From Mycolicibacterium peregrinum (GTDB lineage: Bacteria > Actinomycetota > Actinomycetes > Mycobacteriales > Mycobacteriaceae), in NCBI RefSeq assembly GCF_001665785.1, contig NZ_LZSO01000047.1, positions 1 through 64,000 on the forward strand: a stretch of 64,000 nt of DNA. The letters are read 5' to 3'. Shown piece by piece: positions 26,675-36,266 of this stretch (its first letter is position 1; each line of letters opens with the position of its first letter). The notes below the pieces were generated by a model that was not told where the DNA came from, did not search any database, and was given only the letters and a program-made list of their open reading frames with translations. The position numbers and the translations under genes were made by a program.

Positions 26675-26989
26675 TCACATCTTCATCGCTGCGGCGGTGG
26701 CTTCAATCTCGGAAGCCTGGTTGTCGTCGGTGGTGCCATAGCTGGCGACCGCCGATCGATAATCGGCGGCCTGTGCGATCAGTTCGGTGTAGCGTGCCGC
26801 AGATTCGTCTTCCCATTTGCTGGTAGCCGTTGTCAGCGCTGGTCTGCTGGTCCCGATCCAGCCGCTGTGTGCGGCGGTGAGGCGGTCATGGACTGCGCCG
26901 TGAGCGGCTCGCAGCCCCTCGGCGGCTGCCTCAATCTTCTCAGCAGCCGCCTGTACAGACGGTAAATCAACCTTCAGCTCGTTCGCCAT
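26675..26989 (-). CDS. WXG100-like protein, first partner
   Basis: 104 residues from the ATG at 26989, preceded by GAGGGGGT. A helical hairpin with W-I-G at the turn (HSGWIGTSRPAL) is the WXG100 signature. It is the first gene of a four-gene operon, with the second partner starting three bases after its stop. It probably heterodimerises with that protein and assists export of the large downstream protein. Confidence 0.87.
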   Translation of the reverse strand: MANELKVDLPSVQAAAEKIEAAAEGLRAAHGAVHDRLTAAHSGWIGTSRPALTTATSKWEDESAARYTELIAQAADYRSAVASYGTTDDNQASEIEATAAAMKM

Positions 26990-27312
26990 GAGACCCCCTC
27001 GCACGCGCGATACCTGCTAGTTTGCTGTACAAATCTAGCAGGCCCGCGCCGGCGGCTGCTGCGGCAATTTCTACGGCGGAGCCCGACTGTTCGTTAGCTG
27101 ATCGCGAGCTTGGACGAATCACTGTCCGCGTCGGCTACGTAGGATGTGCGGTGTGCGGGGAACCTGAACGCTGGATCGCCAGCACGCCATCATCAAAGCC
27201 GTCCTGGATCACGCCCATCATCAAAGCTGGCGCCCTTAGCACACGACACCTTTTTGCCGTGCTGGCCTCCGGCTTCTGCGACGGACTCTGCCGACAAGAA
27301 TTGACGGCCGAC
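26990..27312. other. Intergenic region upstream of the WXG operon
   Basis: 323 bp between the WXG operon start and the end of the SDR at 27313. It should hold the promoter of the WXG operon, but I see no clear palindrome, terminator hairpin or coding segment. Short open frames here look like chance. Confidence 0.5.
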
Positions 27313-28200
27313 CTAAACCCCCGCCGGCAGGATGTTCGGATTCGCCGCGGCAGGTGGCTGCAGCGGCGGTAGTACCGTGTTTCCGTCCAGCGAGTGCACC
27401 GGAAGTTGTTGGGACCACGGGTAGTGCAGGCTGAACGCCACGAGACCGGTCCGCTCCGCGGCGGGCAGGTGACACATCGCCAGTACCGTTTCGGCCAGGT
27501 ACTCGACCGGTTCGGTCGGAAAACTGTCCGGAATCAGCGACGCCGCACCAGGCGTACGCACCGCCGTCGACGGTCCGACGCAGTTCACCGCGATGTCGGC
27601 ATCCAGCAGTTCGGCGGCCACCCCTTGGGTGAACCGATGCAGCGCAGCCTTGCACGACGCATAGATCACGTCGCCCGCCGTCTTGTTGTAGTCCCGGTAC
27701 GGCCGCACCGGGGCCACCCCGGTCACCGAGCCGATGTTGACGATCCAGCCTGCGCCCTGGGTACGCATATGCGGCACAGCCGCTTTCGTCAACGCGAACG
27801 GCGTCTTCAGATAGTGCTCAACGGTGCGATCGAAGGTCTCGACCGGCATGTCCTCGATGACCGAATAGTCGGCATAGCCGGCGTTGTTGACCAGGATGTC
27901 GAGCCTGCCGGTGCGCGCGACCACGGCGTCGATCAGGCCGTCGCGGGCTACGCTGTCTTCGAGATCGGCAGCCACTCCGAAGGCCGAACCGCCGGCATCT
28001 TCGATGAGGGCTATGGTCTCCTCGATCGTTCCCGGGATCGCCTCGGTGACACCAGCCCGCGTGGACGGTGTCGGAGTGTGGGAGCGCGCGGTCACGGCCA
28101 CGGTCGCCCCTTCCGCCGCCAACCGTTGGGCGATGGCACGGCCGATACCGCGACTGCTGCCGGTCACCAACGCAGTTCTGCCGGAAAGCATCTGACTCAT
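27313..28200 (-). CDS. SDR-family oxidoreductase
   Basis: 295 residues from the ATG at 28200, overlapping the BVMO stop (ATGA). Classical SDR with TGSSRGIG at the cofactor site, NNAGYA, Ser in IGSVTG and YASCK. An unusual insert of about 20 residues (HTPTPSTRAGVTEAIPGTIE) follows the second strand and a Pro-rich tail closes the protein. It probably oxidises or reduces the substrate or product of the paired BVMO. Specificity is unknown. Confidence 0.87.
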   Translation of the reverse strand: MSQMLSGRTALVTGSSRGIGRAIAQRLAAEGATVAVTARSHTPTPSTRAGVTEAIPGTIEETIALIEDAGGSAFGVAADLEDSVARDGLIDAVVARTGRLDILVNNAGYADYSVIEDMPVETFDRTVEHYLKTPFALTKAAVPHMRTQGAGWIVNIGSVTGVAPVRPYRDYNKTAGDVIYASCKAALHRFTQGVAAELLDADIAVNCVGPSTAVRTPGAASLIPDSFPTEPVEYLAETVLAMCHLPAAERTGLVAFSLHYPWSQQLPVHSLDGNTVLPPLQPPAAANPNILPAGV

Positions 28201-30122
28201 CGGAGGACGAAATCCTCTTCGATCGGCGCCCGGTGTTGGTGCCACAGATCCACCAAACGGTACGGCGTGGCCACCACGACGCGTCCGGACTGCGACCGGT
28301 AGTAGGTGTGGGCATTGGGCGTGTGACACCACACCGTGCCCTGCATGGTCTTGTCGATCCCGTCGACGTAATCCTCGAACGCGGACTGGGTGACTTCCAT
28401 GGTCGACGCGCCGCGCAGCGCCATCAGTTGCAGGCACTCCAGGATGTAGTGCGCCAAGATCTCCATCGAGAAGTTGGCCCCCGCACCATGGCCCGGGCTG
28501 TAGTTCGGCGCCGAGGTGATGAACAGGTTGGGGAACCCCGGTACGGTGCCGCCGCGGTACGCACTGGGACTGTCGCCCCACACCTGGGCCAAGGTCTTGC
28601 CGTCCCGACCCCGGATATCCACGGTGGACAGGAAGTCCAGATGATAACCGGTTGCGTAGATGATCACGTCCAGGTCGATCTGGCGACCGTCGGCGGTGAC
28701 GATGCCCTTCTCGTTGACCTCCGCGGGTTCACTGGCCTCCACCTCGACGTGGTCACGGGTCAGGGCCGCGTAGTAACCACCTGGGTCGCGGATGATCCGC
28801 TTGCCGTACGGAGCAAAATCCGGTGTCACCTTCAGCGCCAGTTCGCTTCCGGCGCCGAACATCCGGTCGATGTACTCCTGACACATCTTGAGCAGCACAT
28901 CATTGGCCGGTGAGATCGACAGGTGGGTCTTGGACCACTCAGGGTCCTGCAGGATGACCGGGTAGTTGTTGTCGGCGGTACCCCAGTACGACTTGAGCCG
29001 ATGCCACATCGTGTAGTACGGCAACATCCGTCCCAGATAGCGGCGGTGTTCCGGGACCTCATCGGAAAGACGCCTGCGGGGAGCGACCCAGTGCGGCTGC
29101 CGTTGGAACACCGTCAGGTGCTCGACCTCGTCCACACACGCATCGACGATCTGCACCGCAGTACAGCCAGCACCGATCACCGCGATCTTCTTACCCGCCA
29201 GATCCAGGTCAGGATCCCACTGAGCTGAGTGAATGTTGATGCCTGCGAAGCTGTCTCGCCCCTTAATCTCAGGGAAGCGGGGACGGTTGAGGTAACCCGC
29301 GGCGGTGACGACGACCCTGGAGTAGTCGACGGACCGAGCGCCATCGGACGAACGCGAGTGGATCTGCCATTGCTGTCGCGCCTCGTCCCACCACAGAGCC
29401 TCGACCTCGGTCCCGAACCTGATGTGGCTACGCAGATCGTGCTTGTCGGCCAACGCGACCAGGTACGCCTGGTACTCCGCGCCCTGCGGATAGTAGTTAG
29501 ACCAATCCGGGTTCACCTCACGCGAGAGCGAGTAGTACGCCGACGGGGTATCGACGCCGATGCCGGGATACCTTGTGGTCAGCCAGGTGCCACCCACCTC
29601 ATCGTTGCGGTCGAAGATCTCGAAATGCACGCCCTCTTCGGCAGCGGCCAGCGCGACCGCGATACCGGCGATGCCGGCGCCGATGATCGCCACAGTCGTG
29701 GTCTCGGGAATCGGCGTGGTACGCGGGAGCGTGGGCTGGGCCGGGCGGAATCCGCCCTGCTCGAGTAGCAGATCGACGTGTTCGTCGTCGACCGGACCCC
29801 CCAGCGCAATCGGGAGCAGGCGAACGAAGAAATCGCGGTCGTCGAACGGGATTGTATCGGCAGTTCGTTCACGACCGAGCGCGGCGATGATGTCATCGGC
29901 CAGCGATTCGGCGGTCTGGGTATCGGTCGTTCCGGCCCGCTCGGGCGGATCGGGAACGTGATCGATCTTGGCTGCGTACCGGTCGATGACCGCTGGGTCA
30001 CCCGTCATCTGCGCCAGCACTGCGACCAGGACACCGGGATCCGCCTCCAGGAGGTGGGCGCGCAGGACATCGGGGTCTGGGACGCGATCCGCGAGCGACG
30101 AGGATTCAGTGGTAGCGGTCAT
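28197..30122 (-). CDS. Baeyer-Villiger monooxygenase with N-terminal extension (HAPMO-like length)
   Basis: 641 residues. An extra N-terminal helical domain of about 130 residues precedes the FAD motif GAGIAGIAVALAAAEEG. The BVMO fingerprint reads FAGINIHSAQWDP, the second Rossmann motif GAGCTAVQ. The overall length and N-terminal extension match 4-hydroxyacetophenone monooxygenase-type BVMOs. The start is the ATG at 30122. It is divergent from the fadD operon and co-translated with the SDR behind it. A ketone side chain such as a C17 acetyl group is a possible substrate, by inference. Confidence 0.88.
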   Translation of the reverse strand: MTATTESSSLADRVPDPDVLRAHLLEADPGVLVAVLAQMTGDPAVIDRYAAKIDHVPDPPERAGTTDTQTAESLADDIIAALGRERTADTIPFDDRDFFVRLLPIALGGPVDDEHVDLLLEQGGFRPAQPTLPRTTPIPETTTVAIIGAGIAGIAVALAAAEEGVHFEIFDRNDEVGGTWLTTRYPGIGVDTPSAYYSLSREVNPDWSNYYPQGAEYQAYLVALADKHDLRSHIRFGTEVEALWWDEARQQWQIHSRSSDGARSVDYSRVVVTAAGYLNRPRFPEIKGRDSFAGINIHSAQWDPDLDLAGKKIAVIGAGCTAVQIVDACVDEVEHLTVFQRQPHWVAPRRRLSDEVPEHRRYLGRMLPYYTMWHRLKSYWGTADNNYPVILQDPEWSKTHLSISPANDVLLKMCQEYIDRMFGAGSELALKVTPDFAPYGKRIIRDPGGYYAALTRDHVEVEASEPAEVNEKGIVTADGRQIDLDVIIYATGYHLDFLSTVDIRGRDGKTLAQVWGDSPSAYRGGTVPGFPNLFITSAPNYSPGHGAGANFSMEILAHYILECLQLMALRGASTMEVTQSAFEDYVDGIDKTMQGTVWCHTPNAHTYYRSQSGRVVVATPYRLVDLWHQHRAPIEEDFVLR

Positions 30123-30225
30123 GGTTTCGAGTATCGAAGGACCGGGGCCCTCGCCGCGCCCACCCTGTCTACTGAGCGGGAGATGAACCACCGCGGGCGC
30201 CGGTGGCGTGCCTACTCTGCCGACC

Positions 30226-31812
30226 ATGCATTCTGACGACCTTGCCGCCGTCATCGCCCGGGCCCGTAGCCACAGCCTCGCCGATATCCCCCGCCGTTCG
30301 GCGCGAAAGCAACCGGGAAAGACGGCGATCATCGACGGCGATGTGGTGTTGAGTTTCGCCGAGTTCGATCACCTGGTGGATCGCGCCGCCGCCGCGCTGC
30401 ACGAGAACGGGTTACTCCCCGGCGACCGACTCGCATTGCTGTCGCGCAACTGCTGGCAGTACGCGGTGTTGGCCTTCGCCACCGCCCGCGCCGGCGTGGT
30501 GCTGGTTCCGATCAATTTCATGCTGACGCCGGACGAGATCTCGTACATCCTCGGCCACAGCCGGGCCGCCGGATTCATCGTCGAGGCCGACCTGATCCCG
30601 GTGGCCGAACAGGCCATGGCCGCGGGGACAGCAGTTCGCACGAAGGCAGCACTCGTCCCCTCCGACCATTCAGGTCCGGGCGACTGGCCCGATTTCGCCG
30701 AATGGCTCACCACTACCGCGGACGTTCCCGATTGCCGAATCGACGACGATCAGCTGCTGCGGGTCATGTACACCAGCGGCACCGAATCCCGGCCCAAGGG
30801 CGTGATGCACAGCAGCCGCAGCTTGATGTGGCAGTACATCAGCACCATCGTGGCCGGCTCGATGTCCGGCGACGACGTCGAGATCCACTCCCTGCCTCTG
30901 TATCACTGCGCGCAGTTGGACAACTTCCTGGCTACCGACATCTACCTCGGTGCCACCAGCATCATCCTGCCTCGGCCGGACCCGGAGCTGGTACTGCGGA
31001 CGATCGAGCGCCACGGCGTCACCAATTACTTTGCGCCACCCACGGTGTGGATCAGCCTGCTGCGCAGTCCGGTGTTCGACGAGGTCGACCTGTCCAGCCT
31101 GCGCAAGGGTTACTACGGCGCCTCACCGATGCCCACCGAGATCCTGCACGAGATGCGCAGACGTCTACCCAATCTGCGTCTGTGGAACTTCTACGGCCAG
31201 ACCGAGATGGCCCCGCTGGCGTCAGCCCTGGGGCCAGCCGAGCAGGATGCCCACGCGGGAGCGGCCGGCCGACCTGTCGTCAACGTCGAAACCGTGATCC
31301 TCGATGACAACGACGTGCCCGTCACGCCCGGCACCGTCGGCGAAATCGCTCACTGCAGCCCGCATCTGATGCTGGGCTACCTCGACGACGAGGATAAGAC
31401 AGCGCAGGCCTTCGCCGGCGGCTGGTTCCATTCCGGCGACCTGGGCTACTACGACGAGCACGGCCTGCTACACGTCGTCGACCGCAAGAAGGACATGATC
31501 AAAACCGGCGGCGAGAATGTCGCCAGCCGCGAGGTCGAAGAAGTTCTCTACCGGCACAGCGGGATAGAAGAGGCCGCGGTCTTCGGGGTGGCACACCCAA
31601 TCTGGGTGGAAGCCGTCGTCGCCGCGGTGGTGACTCGCGCCGGCACCACCGTGACCGAAGACGAGGTCCTACGTCACTGCCGTGACCATCTCGCCGGCTT
31701 CAAGACTCCCAAACAGGTGTTCTTCGTCGACTCGCTGCCGAAGAACCCCAGCGGCAAATTGCTCAAACGCGATCTGCGACAGCAGTTCAGCCTCGAATCC
31801 ACCAGCAACTGA
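30226..31812 (+). CDS. Acyl-CoA synthetase (FadD family)
   Basis: 528 residues from the ATG at 30226 (an in-frame GTG at 30208 is possible). The AMP-binding signature is MYTSGTESRPKGVMHSS; other ANL motifs are FYGQTE, GWFHSGDLGYYDEHG, DRKKDMIKTGGENV and the catalytic lysine in NPSGKLLKRDL. It would activate a carboxylate as CoA thioester. It is first in a tightly packed operon with dehydrogenases, ECH and two acyl-CoA dehydrogenases, so it feeds a beta-oxidation-like route. A weak half-site of the palindrome (30167-30181) lies upstream. Confidence 0.9.
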   Translation: MHSDDLAAVIARARSHSLADIPRRSARKQPGKTAIIDGDVVLSFAEFDHLVDRAAAALHENGLLPGDRLALLSRNCWQYAVLAFATARAGVVLVPINFMLTPDEISYILGHSRAAGFIVEADLIPVAEQAMAAGTAVRTKAALVPSDHSGPGDWPDFAEWLTTTADVPDCRIDDDQLLRVMYTSGTESRPKGVMHSSRSLMWQYISTIVAGSMSGDDVEIHSLPLYHCAQLDNFLATDIYLGATSIILPRPDPELVLRTIERHGVTNYFAPPTVWISLLRSPVFDEVDLSSLRKGYYGASPMPTEILHEMRRRLPNLRLWNFYGQTEMAPLASALGPAEQDAHAGAAGRPVVNVETVILDDNDVPVTPGTVGEIAHCSPHLMLGYLDDEDKTAQAFAGGWFHSGDLGYYDEHGLLHVVDRKKDMIKTGGENVASREVEEVLYRHSGIEEAAVFGVAHPIWVEAVVAAVVTRAGTTVTEDEVLRHCRDHLAGFKTPKQVFFVDSLPKNPSGKLLKRDLRQQFSLESTSN

Positions 31813-31823
31813 AGGGACGCACG

Positions 31824-32930
31824 ATGTACAAGGGACGGATCGCGCGATTCGACGAGCCCGGCAAGCCATTCCAGATCGAAACCGTCACCTTGCCCGAGGT
31901 CGGGCCCGGGGAGATCTTGATCAGGGTCCTGCGGACGAACATCTGCGGTTCAGATGTACATGCCTGGCATGGCACCTTCGCCACCCGCGGCTTGGGCGGA
32001 CAGCTACCCACCGTCTTGGGGCACGAGATGGTCGGCGCCATCGAGGTGCTGGGTGACGGAGTGACCGCCGACTCCAACGGCAAACCCTTGTCCGAAGGCA
32101 CGCGAGTGGTGTTCCCGTACTTCTACTGCTGCCACACCTGCCGCAACTGCCTGGCGGGGCGTCGTAACGCCTGTCTGAACCTCAAAATGGCGATGCTGGG
32201 CCGCGCCGACGAACCGCCCTATTTTGTCGGCGGCTACGGCGACTTCTACCTGTTGCCCGCCGGCGCAGTGGTTTACACGGTGCCGGACACCCTGAGCGAC
32301 GACATCGCTGCAGGCGCGAACTGCGCGCTGTCACAGGTCATGTATGGACTTGAACGCGTCGACCTGCAACTCGGTGAGCACGTCGTGGTTCAGGGTGCCG
32401 GCGCCCTAGGTCTCTACGCGGTGGCGGTCGCCAAGGCGCGCGGGGCCGCCAACGTGATCGCGATCGACGGGGTTCCCGAAAGGTTGGAGTTGGCAACCGC
32501 ATTCGGAGCCAACTCGGTCATCGATCTCAACGAGGTAGTCACGCCCAAGGACCGCGCCAAAGCAGTACGCAAGTTGACCGACGGCCAGGGCGCCGACGTG
32601 GTGGTCGAGGTTGTCGGACACCCGTCCGCCATCGACGAGGGACTCCAGATGCTCGCCCAGTTCGGCCGTTACGTCGAGATCGGCAACATCAACATCGGTA
32701 AGACCTTCGCGTTCGACCCGTCACGGTTCGTCTTCACCAACAAGACCATGGTCGGGGTCTCCCTGTATGACCCGGCAGTCTTGTCCCGCGCCTTGACCTT
32801 CCTCGACCACCATCAACACCATCTGCCGTTCGAGCGACTCGCCGCGGCCTCGTACTCACTCGACGACATCAACGAAGCGTTCAGCGCAGCTGACGGCAAA
32901 CGCGACGTCCGCGCCAGCATCGCACCATAA
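31824..32930 (+). CDS. Zinc-dependent alcohol dehydrogenase (MDR family)
   Basis: 368 residues with GAAGGGACG before the ATG at 31824. Catalytic zinc residues are in NICGSDVHAWHG and GHEMVG; the structural zinc lobe has the four-Cys set CHTCRNCLAGRRNAC. The NAD motif is GAGALGLYAVAVA. It would oxidise a primary or secondary alcohol to an aldehyde or ketone, and the following ALDH would take an aldehyde on to acid. It lies between fadD and the ALDH gene. Confidence 0.88.
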   Translation: MYKGRIARFDEPGKPFQIETVTLPEVGPGEILIRVLRTNICGSDVHAWHGTFATRGLGGQLPTVLGHEMVGAIEVLGDGVTADSNGKPLSEGTRVVFPYFYCCHTCRNCLAGRRNACLNLKMAMLGRADEPPYFVGGYGDFYLLPAGAVVYTVPDTLSDDIAAGANCALSQVMYGLERVDLQLGEHVVVQGAGALGLYAVAVAKARGAANVIAIDGVPERLELATAFGANSVIDLNEVVTPKDRAKAVRKLTDGQGADVVVEVVGHPSAIDEGLQMLAQFGRYVEIGNINIGKTFAFDPSRFVFTNKTMVGVSLYDPAVLSRALTFLDHHQHHLPFERLAAASYSLDDINEAFSAADGKRDVRASIAP

Positions 32931-32944
32931 ACAAAAGGATGACA

Positions 32945-34369
32945 GTGCCCACTTTCGACCACGACAGACTGTTCATCGACGGCAGCTGGACCACCCCCTC
33001 TGGGGACGGGTTCATCGACGTCGTCGATCCCGCGACCGAATCCGTGATCGGCCACGTGCCCAATGGCGACGCCGTCGACGTCGACACCGCGGTGGCCGCG
33101 GCCCGGCAGGCGTTCGACCCACTCATCACCGTTGCCGAACGCCGGGATCGGGTGCAGCGGGTCATCGCCGCCATGGAGAAGCGATTGCCCGACATCGCCG
33201 ATCTCATCACCGCGGAGATGGGTGCCCCCGTTCGCATCGCGCAGACAGTGCAGACGCAGGTACCACTGGCGGTGGCCAAGGGCTTCGCCGATGTGCTGGA
33301 AACCTTCGAATTCGAAGAGCGCATCGGCAATTCGCTGGTTTTGAGAGAGCCCTACGGCGTCGTCGGGGCCATCACGCCGTGGAATTACCCGCTCTACCAG
33401 GTGGTCGCCAAGGTGCTCCCGGCGATCGCCGCGGGGTGTCCCGTCGTCCTCAAACCCAGTAACGAAGCCCCTCTTTCGGTGTTCGCCTTCGTCGAAGCCT
33501 GCGAAGAGGCGGGCCTGCCGCCGGGGACCATCAATCTCGTCTCGGGCCCCGGTCGGGTGATCGGCGAACGTCTCGCCTCGCATCCTGACGTCGACTTCAT
33601 CTCGTTCACCGGGTCCACCGGTGTGGGCGCGCGCGTCGGAGAACTGGCAGGCCAGTCGATCAAGAAGGTCGCCCTCGAGCTCGGCGGCAAGTCGGCCAAT
33701 GTGATCCTGGACGGCGCCGACCTGGCCACCGCCGTCAAGGTCGGCGTGGGCAACGCCTTCCTCAACGGCGGGCAGACGTGCATGGCCTGGACCAGGATGC
33801 TGGTGCCGCAGAATCGGTATGGCGAGGTCCTGGACCTGATCGAATCCGCTGTGAGCCGATACACCGTGGGTGATCCGCGCGACCCGGCGACGCGGATCGG
33901 ACCATCGGCGTCGCGGTCGCAGTTCGACACCGTTCGTGGCTTCATCGAGCGCGCCCAGCGCGACGGTGCCCGGTTGCTGACCGGCGGCGCGGATCCGATC
34001 CGCGACGTCGGGTACTTCGTGGCACCAACAGTTTTCGCCGACGTGGATCCCGAGTCCGAACTCGGTCAGGAAGAAGTGTTCGGTCCCGTGCTCGCGGTGA
34101 CGCCCTTCACCGACTCCGACGATGCACTGCGCATCGCCAACGGCACCCCCTATGGATTGTCGGGTGCAGTGTGGGCCGCCACCGACGACGACGCCATCGC
34201 CTTCGCCCGCCAGGTGCAGACCGGCCAGCTCGACATCAACGGCGGCGCCTACAACCCGACCGCCCCGTTCGGCGGGTACAAGAAGTCCGGGATCGGCCGT
34301 GAACTGGGCCGGTTCGGCTTCGAGGAGTACCTCCAGACCAAATCCCTTCAGCTCAAGGAGCATGCGTGA
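32945..34369 (+). CDS. NAD-dependent aldehyde dehydrogenase
   Basis: About 474 residues. The GTG at 32945 is preferred because AAAGGA lies six bases upstream; the ATG at 32939 overlaps that site. Conserved motifs: PWNYPLYQVVAK, FTGSTGVGARV, general base in LELGGKSANV, catalytic Cys279 in NGGQTCMAW and EEVFGPVL. It converts an aldehyde to a carboxylic acid, probably the product of the neighbouring ADH, giving a FadD substrate. The stop overlaps the ECH start (GTGA). Confidence 0.92.
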   Translation: MPTFDHDRLFIDGSWTTPSGDGFIDVVDPATESVIGHVPNGDAVDVDTAVAAARQAFDPLITVAERRDRVQRVIAAMEKRLPDIADLITAEMGAPVRIAQTVQTQVPLAVAKGFADVLETFEFEERIGNSLVLREPYGVVGAITPWNYPLYQVVAKVLPAIAAGCPVVLKPSNEAPLSVFAFVEACEEAGLPPGTINLVSGPGRVIGERLASHPDVDFISFTGSTGVGARVGELAGQSIKKVALELGGKSANVILDGADLATAVKVGVGNAFLNGGQTCMAWTRMLVPQNRYGEVLDLIESAVSRYTVGDPRDPATRIGPSASRSQFDTVRGFIERAQRDGARLLTGGADPIRDVGYFVAPTVFADVDPESELGQEEVFGPVLAVTPFTDSDDALRIANGTPYGLSGAVWAATDDDAIAFARQVQTGQLDINGGAYNPTAPFGGYKKSGIGRELGRFGFEEYLQTKSLQLKEHA

Positions 34370-35142
34370 CCTCACCGCTCGACGTCCACACCGACGGACC
34401 GGTACAAATCTGGACGATCAGCCTGCCTGAGGTCGGCAATGCCATCACCGGCAAGGACGTCATCGCCGCATTCGAGGACAAGGTGGATGCGGTCAACGCC
34501 GACAACACCGTGGGTGCCGTCATCCTCACGGGTGCGGGCAAGATCTTCTCGGCCGGCGGCAACGTCAAGGAAATGGCCGACCGTCAGGGGATGTTCGGCC
34601 TGGACGCCATCGACCAGCGACGGGCCTACATCGACGGGATCCAACGGATCCCACGTGCCCTGGGTCGCCTCGAAGTCCCTCTCATCGCTGCGGTCAACGG
34701 CGCCGCCATCGGCGCCGGGTGCGATCTGGCGATGATGTGCGACATCAGGATTGCCTCCGAGCGCGCATCCTTCGCCGAGAGCTTCGTGCAGCTCGGCCTC
34801 ATCCCGGGCGACGGCGGCACCTGGTTCCTGCCGCGCGCCATCGGCTACGCCCGTGCTGCCGAGCTCACCTTTACCGGCGAACGGATCGACGCCGCAACGG
34901 CGTCGGAGTGGGGACTCGTCAGCCGAGTGGTGGCGCACGACGATCTGTTGTCCGAGGCTCGCACACTCGCCGACAAGATCGCGGTCAACCCACCCCGCGC
35001 GCTTAGGATGGCCAAGCGACTGCTGCAGGAATCGACCACCGGTTCCCTGGAATCCACACTTTCCATGGCGGCGGCGATGCAACCGTTGGCCCACCACGAC
35101 ACCGAGCACCAACAGCGCATCGCGAAGTGGCGGACATCGTGA
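34366..35142 (+). CDS. Enoyl-CoA hydratase/isomerase (crotonase) family protein
   Basis: 258 residues from the GTG at 34366, overlapping the ALDH stop. The oxyanion-hole motifs are SAGGNVKEM and NGAAIGAGCDLAMMCD; the segment SFVQLGLIPGDGGTWFLPR carries the region where the catalytic Glu often sits, here with Asp at GDGG. It would hydrate an enoyl-CoA in the side-chain or ring-fragment beta-oxidation of this operon. The missing second Glu leaves open whether it is a hydratase or an isomerase. Confidence 0.88.
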   Translation: MTSPLDVHTDGPVQIWTISLPEVGNAITGKDVIAAFEDKVDAVNADNTVGAVILTGAGKIFSAGGNVKEMADRQGMFGLDAIDQRRAYIDGIQRIPRALGRLEVPLIAAVNGAAIGAGCDLAMMCDIRIASERASFAESFVQLGLIPGDGGTWFLPRAIGYARAAELTFTGERIDAATASEWGLVSRVVAHDDLLSEARTLADKIAVNPPRALRMAKRLLQESTTGSLESTLSMAAAMQPLAHHDTEHQQRIAKWRTS

Positions 35143-36266
35143 GCGAGGCACACCTTGCACACCTGAACCGGTTACGCCGAGAAGTCCGTGGCTTCCTGGC
35201 CGAACAGTTGGCCGTCGGTGCGTTCCGACCGTCGGTCGATGCCTGGTTGTGTGGATGGGACGAGAATTTCACCGCAGCCCTGGCGAAGCAGGGCTGGTTG
35301 GGTATGACGGTTCCCGTGCACTACGGCGGTCACGGCCGCTCGTTTCAGGAACGGTTCGTGGTGACCGAAGAACTGCTGGCCGCGGGCGCCCCGGTGGCCG
35401 CTCACTGGATCGCTGACCGCCAGATCGTGCCGTCGCTGCTGAAATATGGGACAGAAGAGCAGAAGGCAGAGTTCTTACCTCGCATCGTGCGCGGTGAATG
35501 CTTCTTCGGAATCGGGATGAGCGAACCGGATTCCGGCTCCGATCTGGCGAGCGTCCGCACCCGTGCGGTACGAGTCGACGGCGGGTGGTCGATCACCGGT
35601 ACCAAGGTGTGGACCTCGGGAGCGCACCGCGCTCATGCCTTCATCGTCCTGGCCCGGACCGAACCGGTGGATCCGTCGCACCGGCACGCCGGGTTGAGCC
35701 AGTTCATCGTCGAACTGCGCGCCCCGGGTGTGCAGGTCCGCCCGATCATCTCGATGAACGGCGGGCATCACTTCAACGAGGTCGTCCTCGACGAGGTGTT
35801 CGTTCCCGATGCCATGGTCTTCGGCGAGATCGGCTGCGGCTGGACCCAGGTCACCTCCGAGCTGAGCTTCGAGCGGAGTGGACCGGAACGATTCCTGTCG
35901 ACGTTCCCGCTCCTTACGCAGCATGTCGAACGCCTTGTCGCGCAGGGTGAATCACCAGATGGACAGGTGGGGCGTCTGGTCGCGCGGGTCGCCGGACTAC
36001 ATCACATGTCGACCGCAGTGGCCGGCGCCCTGGAGCGCGGTGAGAATCCCGATGTTCCGGCGGCTGTCGTCAAGGTTCTCGGCACCACGGTCGAAGGCGA
36101 CATCGCCGACTTCGCCGACCGGCAGACCGGAGATGACGCCGCCGGGGACGCTGAGTGGACCCACCTGGTGCACACCGCGGTGGACCAGCGCCCCGGCTTC
36201 ACGCTGCGCGGCGGAACCAACGAAGTACTGCGCGGTGTCATCGCGCGGGGATTGGGCATGCGATGA
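35139..36266 (+). CDS. Acyl-CoA dehydrogenase, subunit with catalytic base
   Basis: About 375 residues from the GTG at 35139, overlapping the ECH stop; a GTG at 35127 is possible. N- and middle-domain motifs are normal: GMSEPDSGSDLASVRT and ITGTKVWTSGAH. The C-terminal domain carries SFERSGPERF, where the catalytic Glu is expected, but the usual FAD-contact motif R-x-QFGxxLxxFQ is absent. The partner gene that follows has the reverse pattern. This is the arrangement of alpha2beta2 steroid FadE complexes such as FadE28-FadE29. Confidence 0.88.
   Translation: MSEAHLAHLNRLRREVRGFLAEQLAVGAFRPSVDAWLCGWDENFTAALAKQGWLGMTVPVHYGGHGRSFQERFVVTEELLAAGAPVAAHWIADRQIVPSLLKYGTEEQKAEFLPRIVRGECFFGIGMSEPDSGSDLASVRTRAVRVDGGWSITGTKVWTSGAHRAHAFIVLARTEPVDPSHRHAGLSQFIVELRAPGVQVRPIISMNGGHHFNEVVLDEVFVPDAMVFGEIGCGWTQVTSELSFERSGPERFLSTFPLLTQHVERLVAQGESPDGQVGRLVARVAGLHHMSTAVAGALERGENPDVPAAVVKVLGTTVEGDIADFADRQTGDDAAGDAEWTHLVHTAVDQRPGFTLRGGTNEVLRGVIARGLGMR

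Noticed and set aside
26990..27372. 116-codon plus-strand frame after the WXG promoter
   Set aside because: No ribosome-binding site, mixed low-complexity translation, and it runs into the end of the SDR gene on the other strand.
32813..34375. 520-codon minus-strand frame opposite the aldehyde dehydrogenase
   Set aside because: Shadow of a gene with catalytic Cys and Glu; no domain pattern of its own.
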